This document shows positions 28,701 through 42,740 of a DNA stretch of 64,000 nucleotides, in pieces. The DNA is taken from the NCBI GenBank assembly GCA_018881555.1, contig JACAXG010000007.1, positions 4,168,643 through 4,232,642 on the forward strand. Direction: 5' to 3'. How positions within the stretch are numbered: the stretch's first letter is position 1; every line of letters begins with the position of its first letter. A program made the position numbers and the translations under genes. Source of the DNA: Amblyornis subalaris (taxonomy: Eukaryota > Chordata > Aves > Passeriformes > Ptilonorhynchidae). Under the pieces are notes generated by a model. That model was not told the DNA's origin. It did not search any database and worked only from the letters and a program-made list of their open reading frames with translations.

Positions 28701-31700
28701 CCTGCACACTGGCTTGTAAAAAACCCCTTTTTCTACTTTTTTCCCCACTTGTAGTAATTTTCTTCAGTGCTGTCTCAGGTGTTACTGCATAGACCATGCA
28801 GTCATTCCAGAGCTCAGCCTGACCAAGCTAGAAGAGGCTGTGGGCATGTTGGCATTATCTGACAGACTACAGATTTTACACTAAATTATATGTACAATTA
28901 TGCAATGGCCTGTTTTCATTATGGAATGTATAATATAGTCCCACGGAGAATCTACCATCAAGAAGAATAATCCACTTTTTCTTTCGTGAGAGAAATCTAA
29001 TTATATGTTCAAAATCTCCAAACATTTGAACTTCAATTTAAAAGAAAAACAGGTGAATTAGAAAGCAAAGACAATAAGAATTAAACAGTAGTGAATGCCT
29101 GTAGTATGGCTTGGCAATGTCTGTTTTACTTAAATCATACACATTTAAAAAAATCTCTCTGCACAGATGAACATTTTCCTTGCTCAACAACAAAGAATAG
29201 CCCAGTTCACTACGGCAGTATCTACTGTTTCTTAAAAGGGAGCTTACAAAATATTCTGGCAGCCTCCAACTTAATTGCAACTTGTACAGTCAGTGAAAGG
29301 TAGAGGGAGGAGACAGACTCAATACTAAGTGTAATTTTATTCAGTTGAATGCAATCAATGTGAGCCATCATTCAAAACTCAGAAAAAGTCTTCATGGGCT
29401 CAATGACAAACACCGAACAGTTCTCTCCCTTTGGGGGGATTAATACCATTCACAAAACTATACTCTTATCAGATAATAAAATGTCTTCAAATTCATTCTC
29501 CTCTAAAAAAAAAAAATTGTTACTCACCATTGATGAAAAAAGGGCAGAATTTTAGTCTTACTCCTAGGATAAATTCACCTCTACTTAGTGACTATATTTA
29601 TTTGAAGTAAAGATGAACAAACACACCTATATTGCAGTATTTGCAGATATCTGCACTCTGTTGTCATGGCCTCTGTGTCAACCTTAGCTTTCGTAAACTC
29701 TGCAAATTAATTCTGAATTATTATTGAAACAACTCCACCAAAATTTAGAGCTTAGCAAGTCTCTTAAACAGCTTTCAGATATGCATCTATAATTTTATAT
29801 TCTGAATCTGTGATCTTGCTGAGGACATGCAACTGCACTGCAGAGAAATCACAATTCAGATGATCACAATTCCTCCCACCTCACTCTCATTAGGTGAAAG
29901 ATAAAAAATTATTTCACCTGGGAACCTTTCTTAAACTCTTTATTTTTTGTTTTTAATTTGTTATTTTTAAAAACTCAGCCTGTCAAGGCATGTTGTCTGA
30001 AAAAATGTCCTTCTGAAATTTCAAGTGGCTTTCTGGTCTTCTTTGTATGGGAATATACTTGATGATATCAGCCGTAGATTTAAAAAATTCCAGAAATTGC
30101 TAATTTTTTTAAATTCTGTACATTAAAGATCCTTCCCCCCTCTTTACCACTTTTCATAGAGAAGTTTCATCTCATCACATGCCTAATAAGCAAGGACTAA
30201 TGTAACACCTTTCAGTAACTCCTGCTCATCTTTTTATTTTTTCAAGAGAATTTGAAAGCACATGTTCCTTCCTTATGTGACTTAATGACAGACCAGTCCT
30301 ATGAAGCAGGAATGAAGATCCTGTCGGTTTTGCCAAGACCAAACTCAAGGCCTTTGTGTGAAGAAACCTGTTCATACAATGCTTCCTGGTGAGCGAGTAG
30401 GGACTGAAAGATTTTAGGCTCAGAGAGCCTTGCAGAGAACATGTTCTTTGCCAATTAATTCTGATTACCTTATAGCTTGAAAGGACTGAAATACAAGGAA
30501 AGTAATTCGAATTTTACTCCGGAAAAAATAATATTTGCTTCTTCTATGTTATATGACAACACATTAGTTACACAGCTAATCTGGGGACAAAACTGGTCAT
30601 CACCCAGCCATGAAATGAGTTCTGAGAATTAAGAACTGTTTCAAAGGACAACTTTTTTTGTTGGAAGATACTAACAAGCTGCTTGCACCAAAGACATTAC
30701 TAAGCATGCCACTGACTTTGAGAGAATCAATGCAGAAGTGCAGGTTCCTCTAGAAGAAAAATAATATAGTGTTGATGAATCACACATGCAGTACCTAGGT
30801 CTTACTCAGTGTCATTTGATGTCAGTCTTGCTCATCAGAAATTGCATCTCTACTCTTTCTAAACTTAGTCCAAAAAAACCCCTAACAAGATAACCTAATG
30901 AAGACTTGATTGATAACTTGCTGATGTTGCAAGTGTAGGGAATTTCAGTTTTAGCCAGTGGCAAAAACCCAGAACACTATAAAAACTATGACAGGACTTA
31001 AAAGAAAAAAACAAACCCGAAGTCAAAACCCAAAAACTCCAATATACTTCTATTAACCTTAAGCCATCAATTAGTAGAAGACACAAGCAAAATCTACTAC
31101 AAATATACCCCCAGTAGGACTAGCTGGACCAGAAAGGTAAAACATAAGGGGTATAGCAGTAGCTCAGCAATAGAAATATTCAGTGTTAAATGTTGGTACC
31201 AAGTGTCTTCACCATAATAAACTGAGCACATCAGACAGGCTGTATATTGGGATTACGGAAAAACCACAGGCGTGAAAGTCCTTAAGCTAAAATACACGTT
31301 TTCTACTTTTGAAGTTTTACATCAAATTTAACATACTAAGGATCTTCTTCCTTTAGTAAGGCTTCGCAAAACATTTTGTATATCTAGTTCATGAATAATC
31401 ACATCAGTGCACACAAAGAACTTTATGAACTGTACTGCATGATTCAAACTATTTTCATATAACAGTAGAATGTGTGAGGAAGCTAGGTGCTCAAAGAGTT
31501 AAGCCAAACAAGTTTGAAATGTAGAACTTGAGCTTCAAAGCAGTCATGTCAGAAAAAAAAAGTGTTCAACAAGATTTAAACACATCAGGTTTAGGGTCTG
31601 TGCAGTAGAGTGTTTTTAAGTTGCAATTATTTCCAAGTCAAAATCCCCTTCATCTACATTTATTTCAGAAAAAGGGAAATATGTTTTGATTACTTGTTTG

Positions 31701-34700
31701 AACTCCAGCTGTACTCCTAAGCATTTTCTTAGTTCTTGAGGGCAGCTATTTACAGGAAAGCAAGGTATTTTGCTTCTGTAATGCATGTTTTCAGGTTGTG
31801 TACATTCATGAACTGCTTTTTATGCCCACTTGAAACACTACTAACTGCTTCAAAAATATTACAGATTTATGTACAAAGACAAGCCTTAATGCAAGATGAT
31901 TACTCCAAAGAGAACTCTGTAAAAGGCCATTCACTTAAAACCAAAACCCGTAAATTGTATATCTGTCTACTCCTTTCTGATGGTGTTAATAACAGAGTAT
32001 GGATACAGAGAAAGCACGTGTACAGTTTAATACACAAACAAATGTATTTTTCTTAATGATACATTTTAGTAGCTCCTCATTTCAGCCACATGTACATTCC
32101 ACTTGCTCACCTAATCCTGTAGCGATTATTTTCTAGGATGCATTTTACTGTCTCTGAACCAGCTGAATAATTTCAAAACCCAGGGGGCAACTATATAGCA
32201 TAACTTGCCATAAAGTTCGAAGTTTGTGAGCAAATCAGTTCTACATCTGCAGTAATACTATATAATAGATTACAGAGGAAAGGTTCATTAGATCTTTATC
32301 ATGTGAAGACCTAATATTGAATCAGTAAGCACCTAGCTGGGAAGCAAAAACTATACAGTAATTAATGTACTATAGTATGCACGTATTGATTTTTACATGG
32401 ACTATATTTTAGCAGTAATAACGTCTGGCACCAGACTACAAATCAATAGGAGCCACTATTGTGCTGTTAGTTTAAAAAAAAAAAAAAAAAAAAAAGAAGG
32501 ATAACAATCTTTTGTTTAACTGGCACGATCAGAGTTCCACATCTCAATTTTGCTATTGTAGTATCTGACATGATTTTAAATAAGATTCTCATTCCAAACT
32601 TACTTGAAATACATATAAATACCCAGCCTTTGTACTCATCCTAATCTTTTCATAAGCAACANGCTGTCAAATTTAGAAAAAAGCAAAACATAAACATCAA
32701 ATAGAAAAGTGACTAAGTCTTCTGCACGTGAATATTAATGGGGATTTGTGGTTGCTATCGCAGTTCAAACACCATGTTATTCTTTGCTCCCCTTCACTGT
32801 TTTCTCTTAGAATTGTTAAGCAAGTTTCAGACTAATAAGTGAACACAAGGTGGGACAGAAACTGCATGGGTTTCCTGAAAAGGTGATATTAAGAGTGTAT
32901 TAAGACTCAAANAAAAAGAAAAATTAACTCTGAAAGTTCAGTATCTTGTTTAACTCTTGGAAGACCTCAAGGGAACATGGTGTGTAGCATCAGACCCNAA
33001 ATTCCATCTTCACTAGCTGTTTGGTAACTGCACAGGTGTAGATCCATAACCTTGCGCAAGAGAGTTTCCAATCCCCCCTCAATACGGAGGGATGAGTTAA
33101 GGGCCAACTCCAAAAAAAGCTGTACTAGAGAAAGTGGCAGGCAGGTAACTCAGGATGGAGGCTACAGGGGCCAAACAGGAAAGGCCTGTGTGTGTCTGCA
33201 CATGTACAGTCATTTCANGAGCTTGCTTTCACAGATTTAAAAAAATAAAGAATTTTTAAAAAAGTCTGTAGGGTGTAACTTCACAGAACCCCAAGAAAAC
33301 GACAAAGGGAAAGAAAATCTTACACTAGTGAGAGTTGAAAGGTGTATAGAAATCCAAGGACAATTATGGTACATCTGAAGGTTATCTTGCCCTATGTAAG
33401 AAATTTTTTTACTTAAGACTTCAGGTCAGAACAACCTTCANAACAGTATAGCCAATATTATGCCATGCTAAAAATTATCATGGCAGACAAAAGAATACTC
33501 AATTAAGATTCACATTACTGATAACACAGTACATTTTTAAAAGGAAAGCCTAATAAAAGGAAAATAATATTAATTTAAGGAAAAAAAAAAATCAGTCTAT
33601 GCAATGTTTCTTTCTCCCTAACACCTACCGTTCTTTTACTTCCAAGGCAGTATCAGTCNTGCTTCCATTGTCTTTTCCTATTAGCAGAAAAGCTGGCATG
33701 GATAATTTAAAATTCACTGTCATTAGCACACAGAATGAAGCTGATGGAAGGAATGTATTTTCCACTTCTTATACTGTGGTTAGTACTTCAGTATTTTTAG
33801 AATAAAAAAAATAAATGGGATTATTATATGTGTTTATAGCATGAGGGAAAATAATCTAAAAATGAAATTAGCATAATAACCTTTAAGAAAAAGTATGCAT
33901 GCAACNGCTATAAAGGTTGCTGCTAATAGACAGGAGAAAAAGCATTATTTATTCTAGAAAGTCTTTAGATTAGCCAACTGGTTCCCTTACATACGAAAAA
34001 GTTAGAGTTTAAAGGCTATTACAGACCTAGAGATCCTGTTTTTCTCAGCGGTGTTATAACATACAGTTCTGCGTAAAGTGAAAAAAAAAGAACAAGAGCT
34101 CCTGTGATCTTACCTTAAAATTCTTTTCTAAAATACACTGCCAATTTCAGAAATATTCAGCCAATAATTCCATAGAGGGGTGGGATTTANCTGCTTTTAC
34201 CATACAACAAAAGACTTCGGCCCAGAAAGTAGTAGTTTGTTAAATCTAAATTAGGAGATACTCCTAACTTGAAATTCTACGTTAGAGTGAAGATTGAAAG
34301 CATTCAGCAACTCCCAGCATTTGACTTGCTATTTTTAGCCAGGAAAGTGTGTGATCTAGTGCAGCACCATTTGCTTTNTTAAATTGATTGTGCTGTCTTT
34401 TAGCTGGAAATAAATATACTATCCTAACACCATTTACATAAAAAATCTGGAACCAACAGTGTCAAGCTCAAATGCAGAACAGCAAATCCGTGTTTGAGTG
34501 ACCTTTACATATAGTGTGCCCACAAAAACCTACTAACAAAATAAAGCTTTTTTAGGGCTGTCAGGTTTCACCAACACAAGGTTGGAAAGGATAAATCAAG
34601 ATACAGCAGAAGGAGTAGTATACGGTGAGGAAAATAAAACAAAACAGCACTCCTTGGAAGACAGGTTAGTTAAAGACTCCAGCATTACACTCACTCTGAT

Positions 34701-35598
34701 CTGCTGGGTTTAGTGTTCAAGGGGTTGAGGCACTGATGATTTACATTTCAAAGGAAAAAATGAAGCTTGCTGATGATCTTCCGGAGAGTATGGTGAGACT
34801 GCCTAATTCTGCACGACCCCTATCCATGAAGGTAATGGGAGCACCTTCGGGGCCCACCCTTCCCAGCACTGCTCATGAAACTCNAGCCTTGTCTCTCTCA
34901 CCCCAAACACCCACATTTACCAATATAAAACTCGACTCAAGCATAAACTGTTACAAGATTCCAAGGCTCCTGGTATATCACTTTGTGAGAGCATCAATAA
35001 ATCTGGGGAAATTAGGTCTGGGAAACAGATATAAACAATGGCAGGTTGTTCACCTGCAAATGAAGAAATAAAGTGAAACGCCTCAACTGGCATACATCTT
35101 CATTTCACAGATTTTTTTTTCCTGCAGGTGCTATTAATGCAATGAAACCAAGAGTCTCATTGTTGATGGCTGTCCATGTTCTTTNGAATTTGAATATATC
35201 TACAGCACCGGATGTAAATATATGCCCTAACACTGTGAATTTCTCAGAGGAAGATTTTGGTGCCTAACTGCCAAATTTCACTATCTTCACCCCTTTTTGG
35301 GGAAAAAACCACACAACTATGCTTNAGAAGAGAAAAACTTGTCTAATGTGCTCAAATTGTTGTTGTGTAAAGAAGTGATATATGCAAAAACAGCATTTGG
35401 CCATTTTCTTGTTGAACTTGAAGTTGGGATTCAGTTCATTGCAAAGCTGAGAAAGAAATTTGCTTTGGTTTAGTTTCCTGACAGGTTTCTCACTTGCTCA
35501 CTGATCAAAAGCAGATTACAAGAAATTAGGTCTGAAAGGTTTTTTAGGAGAATAAACCTGTGAGATGTTCTCTTTAGAACCATGGTTGCTTCTGTCAG
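19701..35598. other. Long AT-rich gene desert
   Basis: About 16 kb with no supportable gene. The longest open frame (23,674-23,997, plus strand, 107 codons) is hydrophobic because it is T-rich and matches nothing I know. Homopolymer tracts occur near 23,300, 26,050 and 32,474. Two stretches (about 21,340-21,840 and 25,180-25,400) have more balanced composition and fewer homopolymers than their surroundings, and are noted as possible conserved non-coding elements. Confidence 0.5.
32474..32495. repeat. 22-base poly-A tract
   Basis: An uninterrupted run of 22 A residues, the longest homopolymer noticed in the window. No polyadenylation signal or decayed coding sequence was seen just upstream, so it is listed as a simple repeat and not as a retrocopy tail. 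Confidence 0.85.
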
Positions 35599-35690
35599 AT
35601 ATCATTGAATGGTTNAGGTTGGAAGGGACCTTAAAGATCATCAAGTTCCAAACCCCCTGCCATGGGCAGGNACANCTCACACACCTATAT
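35599..35690 (-). mobile_element. CR1 LINE, short 3' end fragment, reverse orientation
   Basis: The plus strand reads 'tcattgaatggttnaggttg', 'gaagggaccttaaagatcat', 'caagttccaaaccccctgcc' and 'atgggcaggnacanctc', the reverse complement of a CR1 3' end. Three single N bases fall inside it. The copy is truncated to under 100 bp. Confidence 0.88.
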
Positions 35691-37800
35691 GGGGAACATG
35701 GAGGGCAACAATTTANTTTCCCCCCTTGAAAAGCATACATTTATAACCAACAATTCTTATCTGAAAAACTTTTCCTGCACTCTTAGAAATAATGTATAAA
35801 TAGATTTGAACAAAGAAGTAAACCAAAAGGAGAACCCAGCTTTACTTCCTCCTNGGTAACTTAATATTTTCAAAAGAACATCTTTGATATTTTTCCTGCC
35901 ACTGACAGCGAAAGACCAGACTTCTGCAACTGCACAGTCCTATTAAAGTAAATTGGGCACAACAGTTATACCTGTTCTCACCACTGCAATTTTAAGTTCT
36001 AGNCCTAAAACAGAGTGCAAGTGGGGTGTCTTATCTTCTTCAATTCAAGAAGTCCCTCACAGTCAAAAATAGCCTTAGTGAACTTCATATCAACTTGATA
36101 GATAAAACAAGAGCATTTACATTCATCCTGCCTCTTTCTCCAAACCNACAGCAGCTAAAAAAACCCTCCACTTGTGTCTGTCTGAAGGATCAGACTTGCN
36201 TCTGTCTAAAGGATTGCTTCAACATAGTATTTAGTCATTATAGGTTAAAAAAAAAATTAAAGTGAACATCTAAACATTTTGCTTTGATTCTTTGCGTTAG
36301 TAACAGAAACAATGTTCACTACTCCCCCCCACCACCATTTCTCCTTTCTTTCACAAGAATATCTTATTTAGTTCCACAGTCTGAAAATGACCTTTCATTT
36401 CAACAGCTCTGTGGACTCCACTACTTGCCGAAATAAACAATTTCTTCCTGGCACAACAGCAACTATTTTAATATTCTCTTCAGACTTGCTCTTCGTCGCA
36501 ATCCTAATAAACGCATTCGGGTTTACGANGAAGAGAGATCCTACCAGACAAATGGCGGCAAGGTTACAAGCATGAGCTGATGACCTTCTGAAAGCTTGTT
36601 TTCCAGAGCTGCCTGATGGGGTGAACATTCCAGTGATGTTATTCATTGAAATAGGAACTCCGAATAGTCCCCTTTTCTGAGCAAAGTCATTTTACCTTGA
36701 CAACATATCATCACTGGCTCTCTTCTATACATCTCCTAGGACAGGAAAGAAAGGTGAACAATTCATCACTCATGAATCCTTGATTTTAATGCAGATATTA
36801 ACTGAAATTCAATTTCTATTGAATACATATTTTGAATATTATATACACATTCATATGCCGTTGCATTAAGGCACAAAGGCTAAANGTATCTGCCATCTGA
36901 TCTGAACCAGGATAAAGATACAGCATTTTTCAACTGCAGTATAAAACACTGGTGACTTATAACTTCACAAATTCCTGATTTTCCTAAAACCTTTAAGCCA
37001 TTTAACCACTAGAAAGCAAACAGCTAGACAGGATTTTCAGTTTTATAATTCATTTGATTTCAGCTTGCAAGAGTTAAAAGTGTTAGGTCATATAGGTTCA
37101 TTTATTCTGAATACCAAACCCNTAATGATTCGTCTGCTTTCTTTGCAGGAAGAGCATTTATAGGTTGGATTATACCCCACAGAGCTGTGCACAAAGGTGT
37201 GCTTCCATATTCGAATCATCTTCTTTTAGCACCGAGATTTCACATCTAAGATCCTCCCCGTGTGACAGAGAGGGGCCCACCATTGTTTTGTCCCACTGAG
37301 AAAGCTGATGCCATCACTTCAGATGAATGTGGGGTTTTTATTTGGGTNCTACTGCAATCCAAACTTAAAGGCTACCTCATGAAACTTAATGTCTTTCTCT
37401 TTTCTGCCTGAAAAGCAGACAGGGTCAGTCCTTACCTTACATCCTAAAAGGGCACTTTCAATTTGCCAGGAAAGAGTCAGAAATTCAGCTTGCTTCAGCA
37501 GAGAGAATTACAGGGTACAATCCCAAGCAAATTAATAACACCACAGGTCTACGGAAATAAGGTCACAGTGTCTTTGGCATGTTTTTGAATAGGACACTCA
37601 CAATTGGTCTAGATTCTTGTGCTAATACTTTCTTTGAAAGTACAGTTTTTTCTACTGCAGTTAGTTAAAGTGGGTAAGAGAGGTGTGGAGAGCAAGTCAC
37701 GTTCCTTTACCCACTTTAAGCTAGAGGAGTTTGGTTTTATAGTGTTCTTTTGATGCAGTTCCTTCCAGACCACTGAAGGAAGCTCAGCCTTGAGTTGAGT
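35691..37800. other. AT-rich non-coding DNA, nothing recognised
   Basis: No gene or clear transposon was found. A short C-run lies near 36,322. The remaining sequence is AT-rich and stop-rich in all frames. Confidence 0.5.
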
Positions 37801-37804
37801 CAAA

Positions 37805-38180
37805 GTTTAGTCCCTTGCTGCGGTGAACTGCTCCGCGGCAGGCTTGTCCCACAGTAGGGAAGGGATGGTGGTGCACAGGGGGTTCCCTGAGCAGGGGGAA
37901 CACCAATACCAGACCGGCTGAGACCCTTCTCTTGGGGCAGGGACAGGCAGCAAACCTGCCTGCAAAGCTGGGCCCAGGCAGAGAACCTGCAGGTGGCTGA
38001 GCTGCATGAGGCAGTGAGAAAGCAGTGGAATATCAGGGAGACTGAGAAAGAATTAGATAATTCAAAGCACAATCTGCAGCTGGACCTACAGCCAAACGGC
38101 CACAAATTCCTTCCTAGCACATACAGAAGGGGATGGGAGGCAACAATGCAGAAGAATGGAAGTTTGCAACAGCAAGATGC
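37805..38180 (+). mobile_element. Probable CR1 5'/ORF1-region remnant
   Basis: This GC-richer block directly precedes a sense CR1 3' end. One frame (around 37,950-38,070) reads as a helical, charged segment with 'LQVAELHEAVRKQWNIRETE'. That resembles the coiled-coil part of avian CR1 ORF1 proteins. I infer that the element kept parts of its 5' region and its 3' end and lost the reverse-transcriptase middle by deletion. The identification rests on memory of the family and on the neighbouring CR1 end, so it is tentative. Confidence 0.5.
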
Positions 38181-38602
38181 TCAGAAGGCTGGAGCACCTC
38201 TCTGATGAAGTCAGACAGAGAGAGTTGAGGGTTTTCAGCCTGGAGAAGAGAAGGCTCTGGGGGGACCTTAGAGTACCTTCCAGTGCCTAAAGGGGCTATG
38301 AGAGCTGGAGAGACTTTTTACAAGGGCACGTAGTAGCAGGACAAGGGGGAATGGCATTAAACAGAAAGAGGTTTTGATTAGATATTAGGAAAAAATTCTT
38401 CACTGTGAGAGTGCTGAGTCCCTGTAACAGGATGCCCAAAAAAGCTGTGGATGCCACATCTATGGAATTGTTCAAGGCCAGGCTGGATGGGTCCCTGAGC
38501 AACCTGGTCTAGTGGAAGGTGTCCCTGCCCATGGCAGGGGCTTGGAACTATAAAATCTTTAAGGTCCCTTCAAACCCAATTCTACAATATGATTCTACAA
38601 TT
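38181..38602 (+). mobile_element. CR1 LINE, longer 3' end copy
   Basis: This is the longest CR1 3' portion in the window, in sense orientation. It passes through 'ggctggagcacctctctgat', 'ttcagcctggagaagag', 'aaggctctggggggacctta', 'gattagatattagg', 'aaaaaattcttcactgtga', 'tgcccaaaaaagctgtgg', 'aaggccaggctggatgg', 'cctggtctagtggaaggtg', 'ccctgcccatggcaggg' and 'tttaaggtcccttcaaaccc', ending at 'tacaatatgattctacaat'. Indels and substitutions break the frames, so it is dead. Together with 37,805-38,180 it may be one internally deleted insertion of about 800 bp. Confidence 0.92.
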
Positions 38603-41600
38603 ACAGAAGCAATATCTCCATCTATGTAGATGTCCATGGTTTTCCATAGCTCTTCACTAAGTCCATCAGCTATCACCCAAGAGTGCTGCCAAGCTTCTCC
38701 TGCACAATAGGGAACTATAAAATAACAGAACAGAACACTTCCCACTTTGTCTTTCTCAAGATTATCCCAAAGATTTTACAATCTTGTTCCACACTCAGGT
38801 CTGTACTTGTCTATCTCCTTCTGTTACATTCTGGTAAGTAACTGTACACATTCTAAATGGTGCTTTACAATACCATGTATTCAGGTTATTAGTATTTTTC
38901 TCAAAAAGAATGTTTCTTTTCCCCCTTCAGTGTTAAAATAATCTTTTGTTGCCATCTTTTAAAGTAAACAGCTGCTTCCTGCCACGATCTACAGCTCAGC
39001 TGTTACCACTACAAAGGCATTTCTTCAAAACATTAAAATTTATTGTAGCTTTATTGGTTGATGCTGCTGTAATCTTAAAACTGCCTTTGTCAGTCTGCAT
39101 TGCCCCTACCAATGTGCTGTCCTCACTGCATCAGTTCCAGACAATGCAGTACTTTTGCTTGCAGTTACATTTTGTATGAAGGAGCCTGTAACTGGGAAAT
39201 GGGAATAAATTATATCCAGGCAACTCCAACAATGCAGAGAGACTCTAGAGATCATAAATGTCAGATAGTTCAGTGTCAGTTTTTCAGAGGGTAAAACAGA
39301 ACAGAAAGTTAGTAAAAACAGATCCTGCAAAGTAAGCAAGAGGGTATACATGCACAGATGTTTGTCAAGCAAACAGGGTTAGGTGAGCTGCCTTAAGAGC
39401 TGAGCTCTTCCCATCCAGATATTATATTCTCCAAATCACAGTCACTAAAAGATGCTTGGATTTATAAATCCACTAATATTTTTAGAAGATAGTTTTCTTG
39501 CTCTATTAAAGTCAAGAGGATTTAGCTGTCCGAAACATCATTTAAGAGACTTACCTGCGTTCCGCTAGGGATAACCCTTTATAAAACAAACCTTTAACTT
39601 CAAAATTCAACTAGAGGTATGTAGTTGCAAGCAAGCAGCTCTTGCCAAGTGGTTGTCAGATCAGAATGCTGTGCAGTGTATTTGACAGAAAAGCTACTGT
39701 AGTAACAAGAAACAAACCCAAGATTTAGTAGTAGAAGAACTCAAACACTGCCAAGAGAATCACACAGTAAGTGCTCTCTGTAAGAGGGCTTTTGGGATCC
39801 TTACTCCTGCGTACCTAATCTCTCACATTTATGATCAGGCACCTGATTGTTTCAGGGGCTCCTCAAATTTAGATTTAAGGGATATTCTTAGGCTACTCTT
39901 AAAAAAAAAAAGCTAATACATATTTTAAAGGAGTGGGGAAATAACTAAAGATATGAGAAAAAAAAAAAAAACATCATCCCCAAATGCTGGGAACAATAGG
40001 ACTGTAGTCATACAGCACAACTACTCTAATCTGCATGATTAGGACATTTTTACAGACCCAAGTAGTCTTTCCATTTATAACTCAAGGGCTATCTACACTA
40101 CACTTAATGCCCTTTTCCATTTGGCCCCCACCCACCAAACTTCTGAACTAAAATCCAGGCACATCATACTGGTGTGAAACCAGCTGAGTTACCAGGATTA
40201 GTCATTCTGATGCATATTCTGTTTTGCAGTGCATTTGTTTTAGGCAAATGCATTTATATTAATGCAAATGTCTTGGTTGAGACACACTACAAAGTGAAAG
40301 GAAAATATAAACATTTCAATGATTAGAACAACAAAACATCTAAAAGTGAGGCATTAAATATACGAGAACTGAAGCCAGAAGTCAAATTAGTTTAAGGGCT
40401 TAACCACATCTCTAGAATGAAGTGGCTGTCATTGTCAGAAATACAAAGCAGACTCTGACAAGTCTAATTAACAAATTAACAGATAGAATTCTAGTAGAAT
40501 TCTTTCACAATAGACCTTTAAACCATTCTTACTCAACAGGTTCAGAATTGTTTCACTGGGGGGCAGAGGGGCCATTGAGCTCAAATAGCAGCTGTTTTGT
40601 TCAGCTCACCTCACCTCACATCATATCAGAATCCCTGGAAGTTTTGTACTGCATGCTAGCATCCTCTCACTCCTCCCCACCAAAAAGTAAACTTAATCAC
40701 AACATCCAAGTGACAAACTCGGGAAACAGTTCACATTGCTGTTTAACAAACTTTTGAACCTACTAAAACAGGTTTCAGGTTTTACCTTTCCCTCCCTGAT
40801 CTTGCCCAGGCACGCATCAGTGAAGCACAACCTTCGCACATTCACAAATCCCCATACTCCTAACTCCCAAAACAGAGGTCTATAGGGAAGGCGGTTTCAT
40901 ATTTAGGTTTCCACGCACATATCAAACATTTTCTAAACCCTGTAAAAAGTGCTCAAGTAAAACAGGTCATCTAAAGTTTATTACAGCATCTGTGCCTTGC
41001 AGCATGGAGTTCACATATTGTGAATGCAACATTACTCAGCCAATTTAACAAGATTAGCCAGCCTGCTTTTTCCACTTTCTATCATTTCTTCATCCATAAC
41101 AAGCTAGCTTGTAGCTAAGGGCAGCCAAGCTCTTTTAAAGCTTTATTCTTTCACAGCTAGTAAAGTACAGCATTTACAACTGGGAGCCATCATGTCAGAA
41201 GCACAGTGGCTTCTCACGGGTCATTCAAAGTGCGCTACACAAACCAAACCCAAGAAAACAGAAAGGAGACTGGGAAGAAAGCAGACTAATTAACAGTTCT
41301 AAATTTTAGCTAAACTCTGTTCAACCTTCTGCTTCTCCGATCCAGCTAGACAGCTAATAAGCCTCATGGAATCCCTGCTCTTAATTAACACACAATTATT
41401 TCCCCCAGAAGGATTAGAAGTTTCACCAAATGTTCAAGAAGTCAGTTTTTACGGCTCTGGTTAGATTACTGTCTATGTTTAGGAGCAAGGGTTACTGCTC
41501 CNTATTCTATTGGTAACAGACTACTTTTTTTAAATGCAATCACATCTTCAAAGACTGCCTGCATTTTCATTGCACAAGGCCTCCCTCTATGTGTGCATGT

Positions 41601-42520
41601 AACGTTCTCAGCCAATAATTCAGTCACTTGGCATGGAAAGATAACAGCCAATAATGTAAACATGCCAATTATACATTAACTGTTTGAAAGCAGAAAAATA
41701 TGTGAGCACACGTCTTTCTGAAAGGCTAATCCAACACTTTATAGGCCAAGGTCTGAGACTATGTGCTCCCTAGCAAGGAGCTGACCATCAGAAGCAAAAT
41801 GCTAATCAAAGCAAAACCAGTTTCACCAGCTGCTTGTTTCACTAACTTCCACCAACGTGAGTGATGCACCTTCCCAAGGCATTCCAGCATCTTTGCTGGC
41901 TATTAGTCCTTCCTTGACTTCTGGCTAAACACACTGTTCATTTTAAAGCCCTGCCTTTTGGTTTTGTGGGAGCAGGTGTGAGTTTTAAATCACAATGCTG
42001 AAGCACTTGCCCTTAATAGGGCAGTCAATCATCAGACCTTTATCTTACTTTAAACCATCTACAGTGTCCTCAAACAAAAGCTGGCTATGACACTCTCAGG
42101 GTCCTACAGATTTCTTTCTCAAAATATGAAAGTGAAACCACCTCCTCTAAACACACTAGCTTTCTTCTGCTCCTTCTGCCTGCGCATCCATGCTGAAAAT
42201 TAATATGCATTGTTTCAACATATCACTTGAGGAGTTTGAGTGCACTATGGTAAAAAGGTTTCGAAGACTGAAATATCCGACTGGCTTTACACTTTAAAAC
42301 TTTACCAAGCACCCTTGCTAGCAGCAGCAGGCAGACGGCCAGCCCTTACACCTTGTTCACCATTTCAGCTGCACACAAACCTGTGGGTCTTGCACACCGC
42401 TATCGTAAACCAGCTGCGACTGGCACACAGACCACAGAGCTGATGGAGGTTCTTCATTGCAGAGATGAATGTGATGTGGCTCGACTGAAGCCTCCTCAGC
42501 TGGGAAAGGTGGCTCTGAGA
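38603..42520. other. AT-rich non-coding DNA, nothing recognised
   Basis: No supportable gene or clear repeat was found. A-runs occur near 39,901 and 39,960. GC content rises gradually after about 42,150, towards the GC-rich pocket that holds the CCDC81-like gene. Confidence 0.5.
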
Positions 42521-42523
42521 AGC

Positions 42524-42560
42524 TGCTGCTGCTAGTGCTCTTTTACATGGCTTTCGCCTT
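42524..42560 (+). repeat. Left copy of a ~740-750 bp spaced direct repeat
   Basis: The core 'ctagtgctcttttac' at 42,532-42,546 recurs exactly at 43,284-43,298. The match extends upstream through a 'tgctgct' stretch with one mismatch. Downstream it continues as 'atggctttc' and a nearby 'cttc', after a small gap present only in the right copy. It could be an old local duplication or a duplicated insertion target. Confidence 0.7.
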
Positions 42561-42740
42561 CCCGGCGGCTCACGCTCCTGGCGACAGGGAAGGACAGGGA
42601 AGGGCAGGGAACAGCCTCCGAGCCNCCTCCCCCCCGGTACTAGTGCATCCCGCCCGGGGGCTGAGCCCCCACCACGCCAACCGCGAGGCAGGGCCGGNTT
42701 AGGAACACGCCCCCAGCCTCCCGGTGTTCCTCTCGCTTCG
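42555..42740. promoter_or_regulatory. Small CpG-rich patch
   Basis: About 190 bp of strongly GC-rich sequence with several CpG pairs ('cttcccggcggctcacg', 'cccgcccgggggctgag', 'ccaaccgcgaggcagg') between AT-richer flanks. It could be a minor promoter-like island or part of an inserted element, since it sits inside the segment bracketed by direct repeats at 42,524 and 43,276. No TATA box or clear first exon was found. Confidence 0.35.

Noticed and set aside
32474..32495. Poly-A tract as the tail of a processed retrocopy
   Set aside because: No decayed coding sequence or polyadenylation signal was seen upstream and no flanking duplication was noticed.
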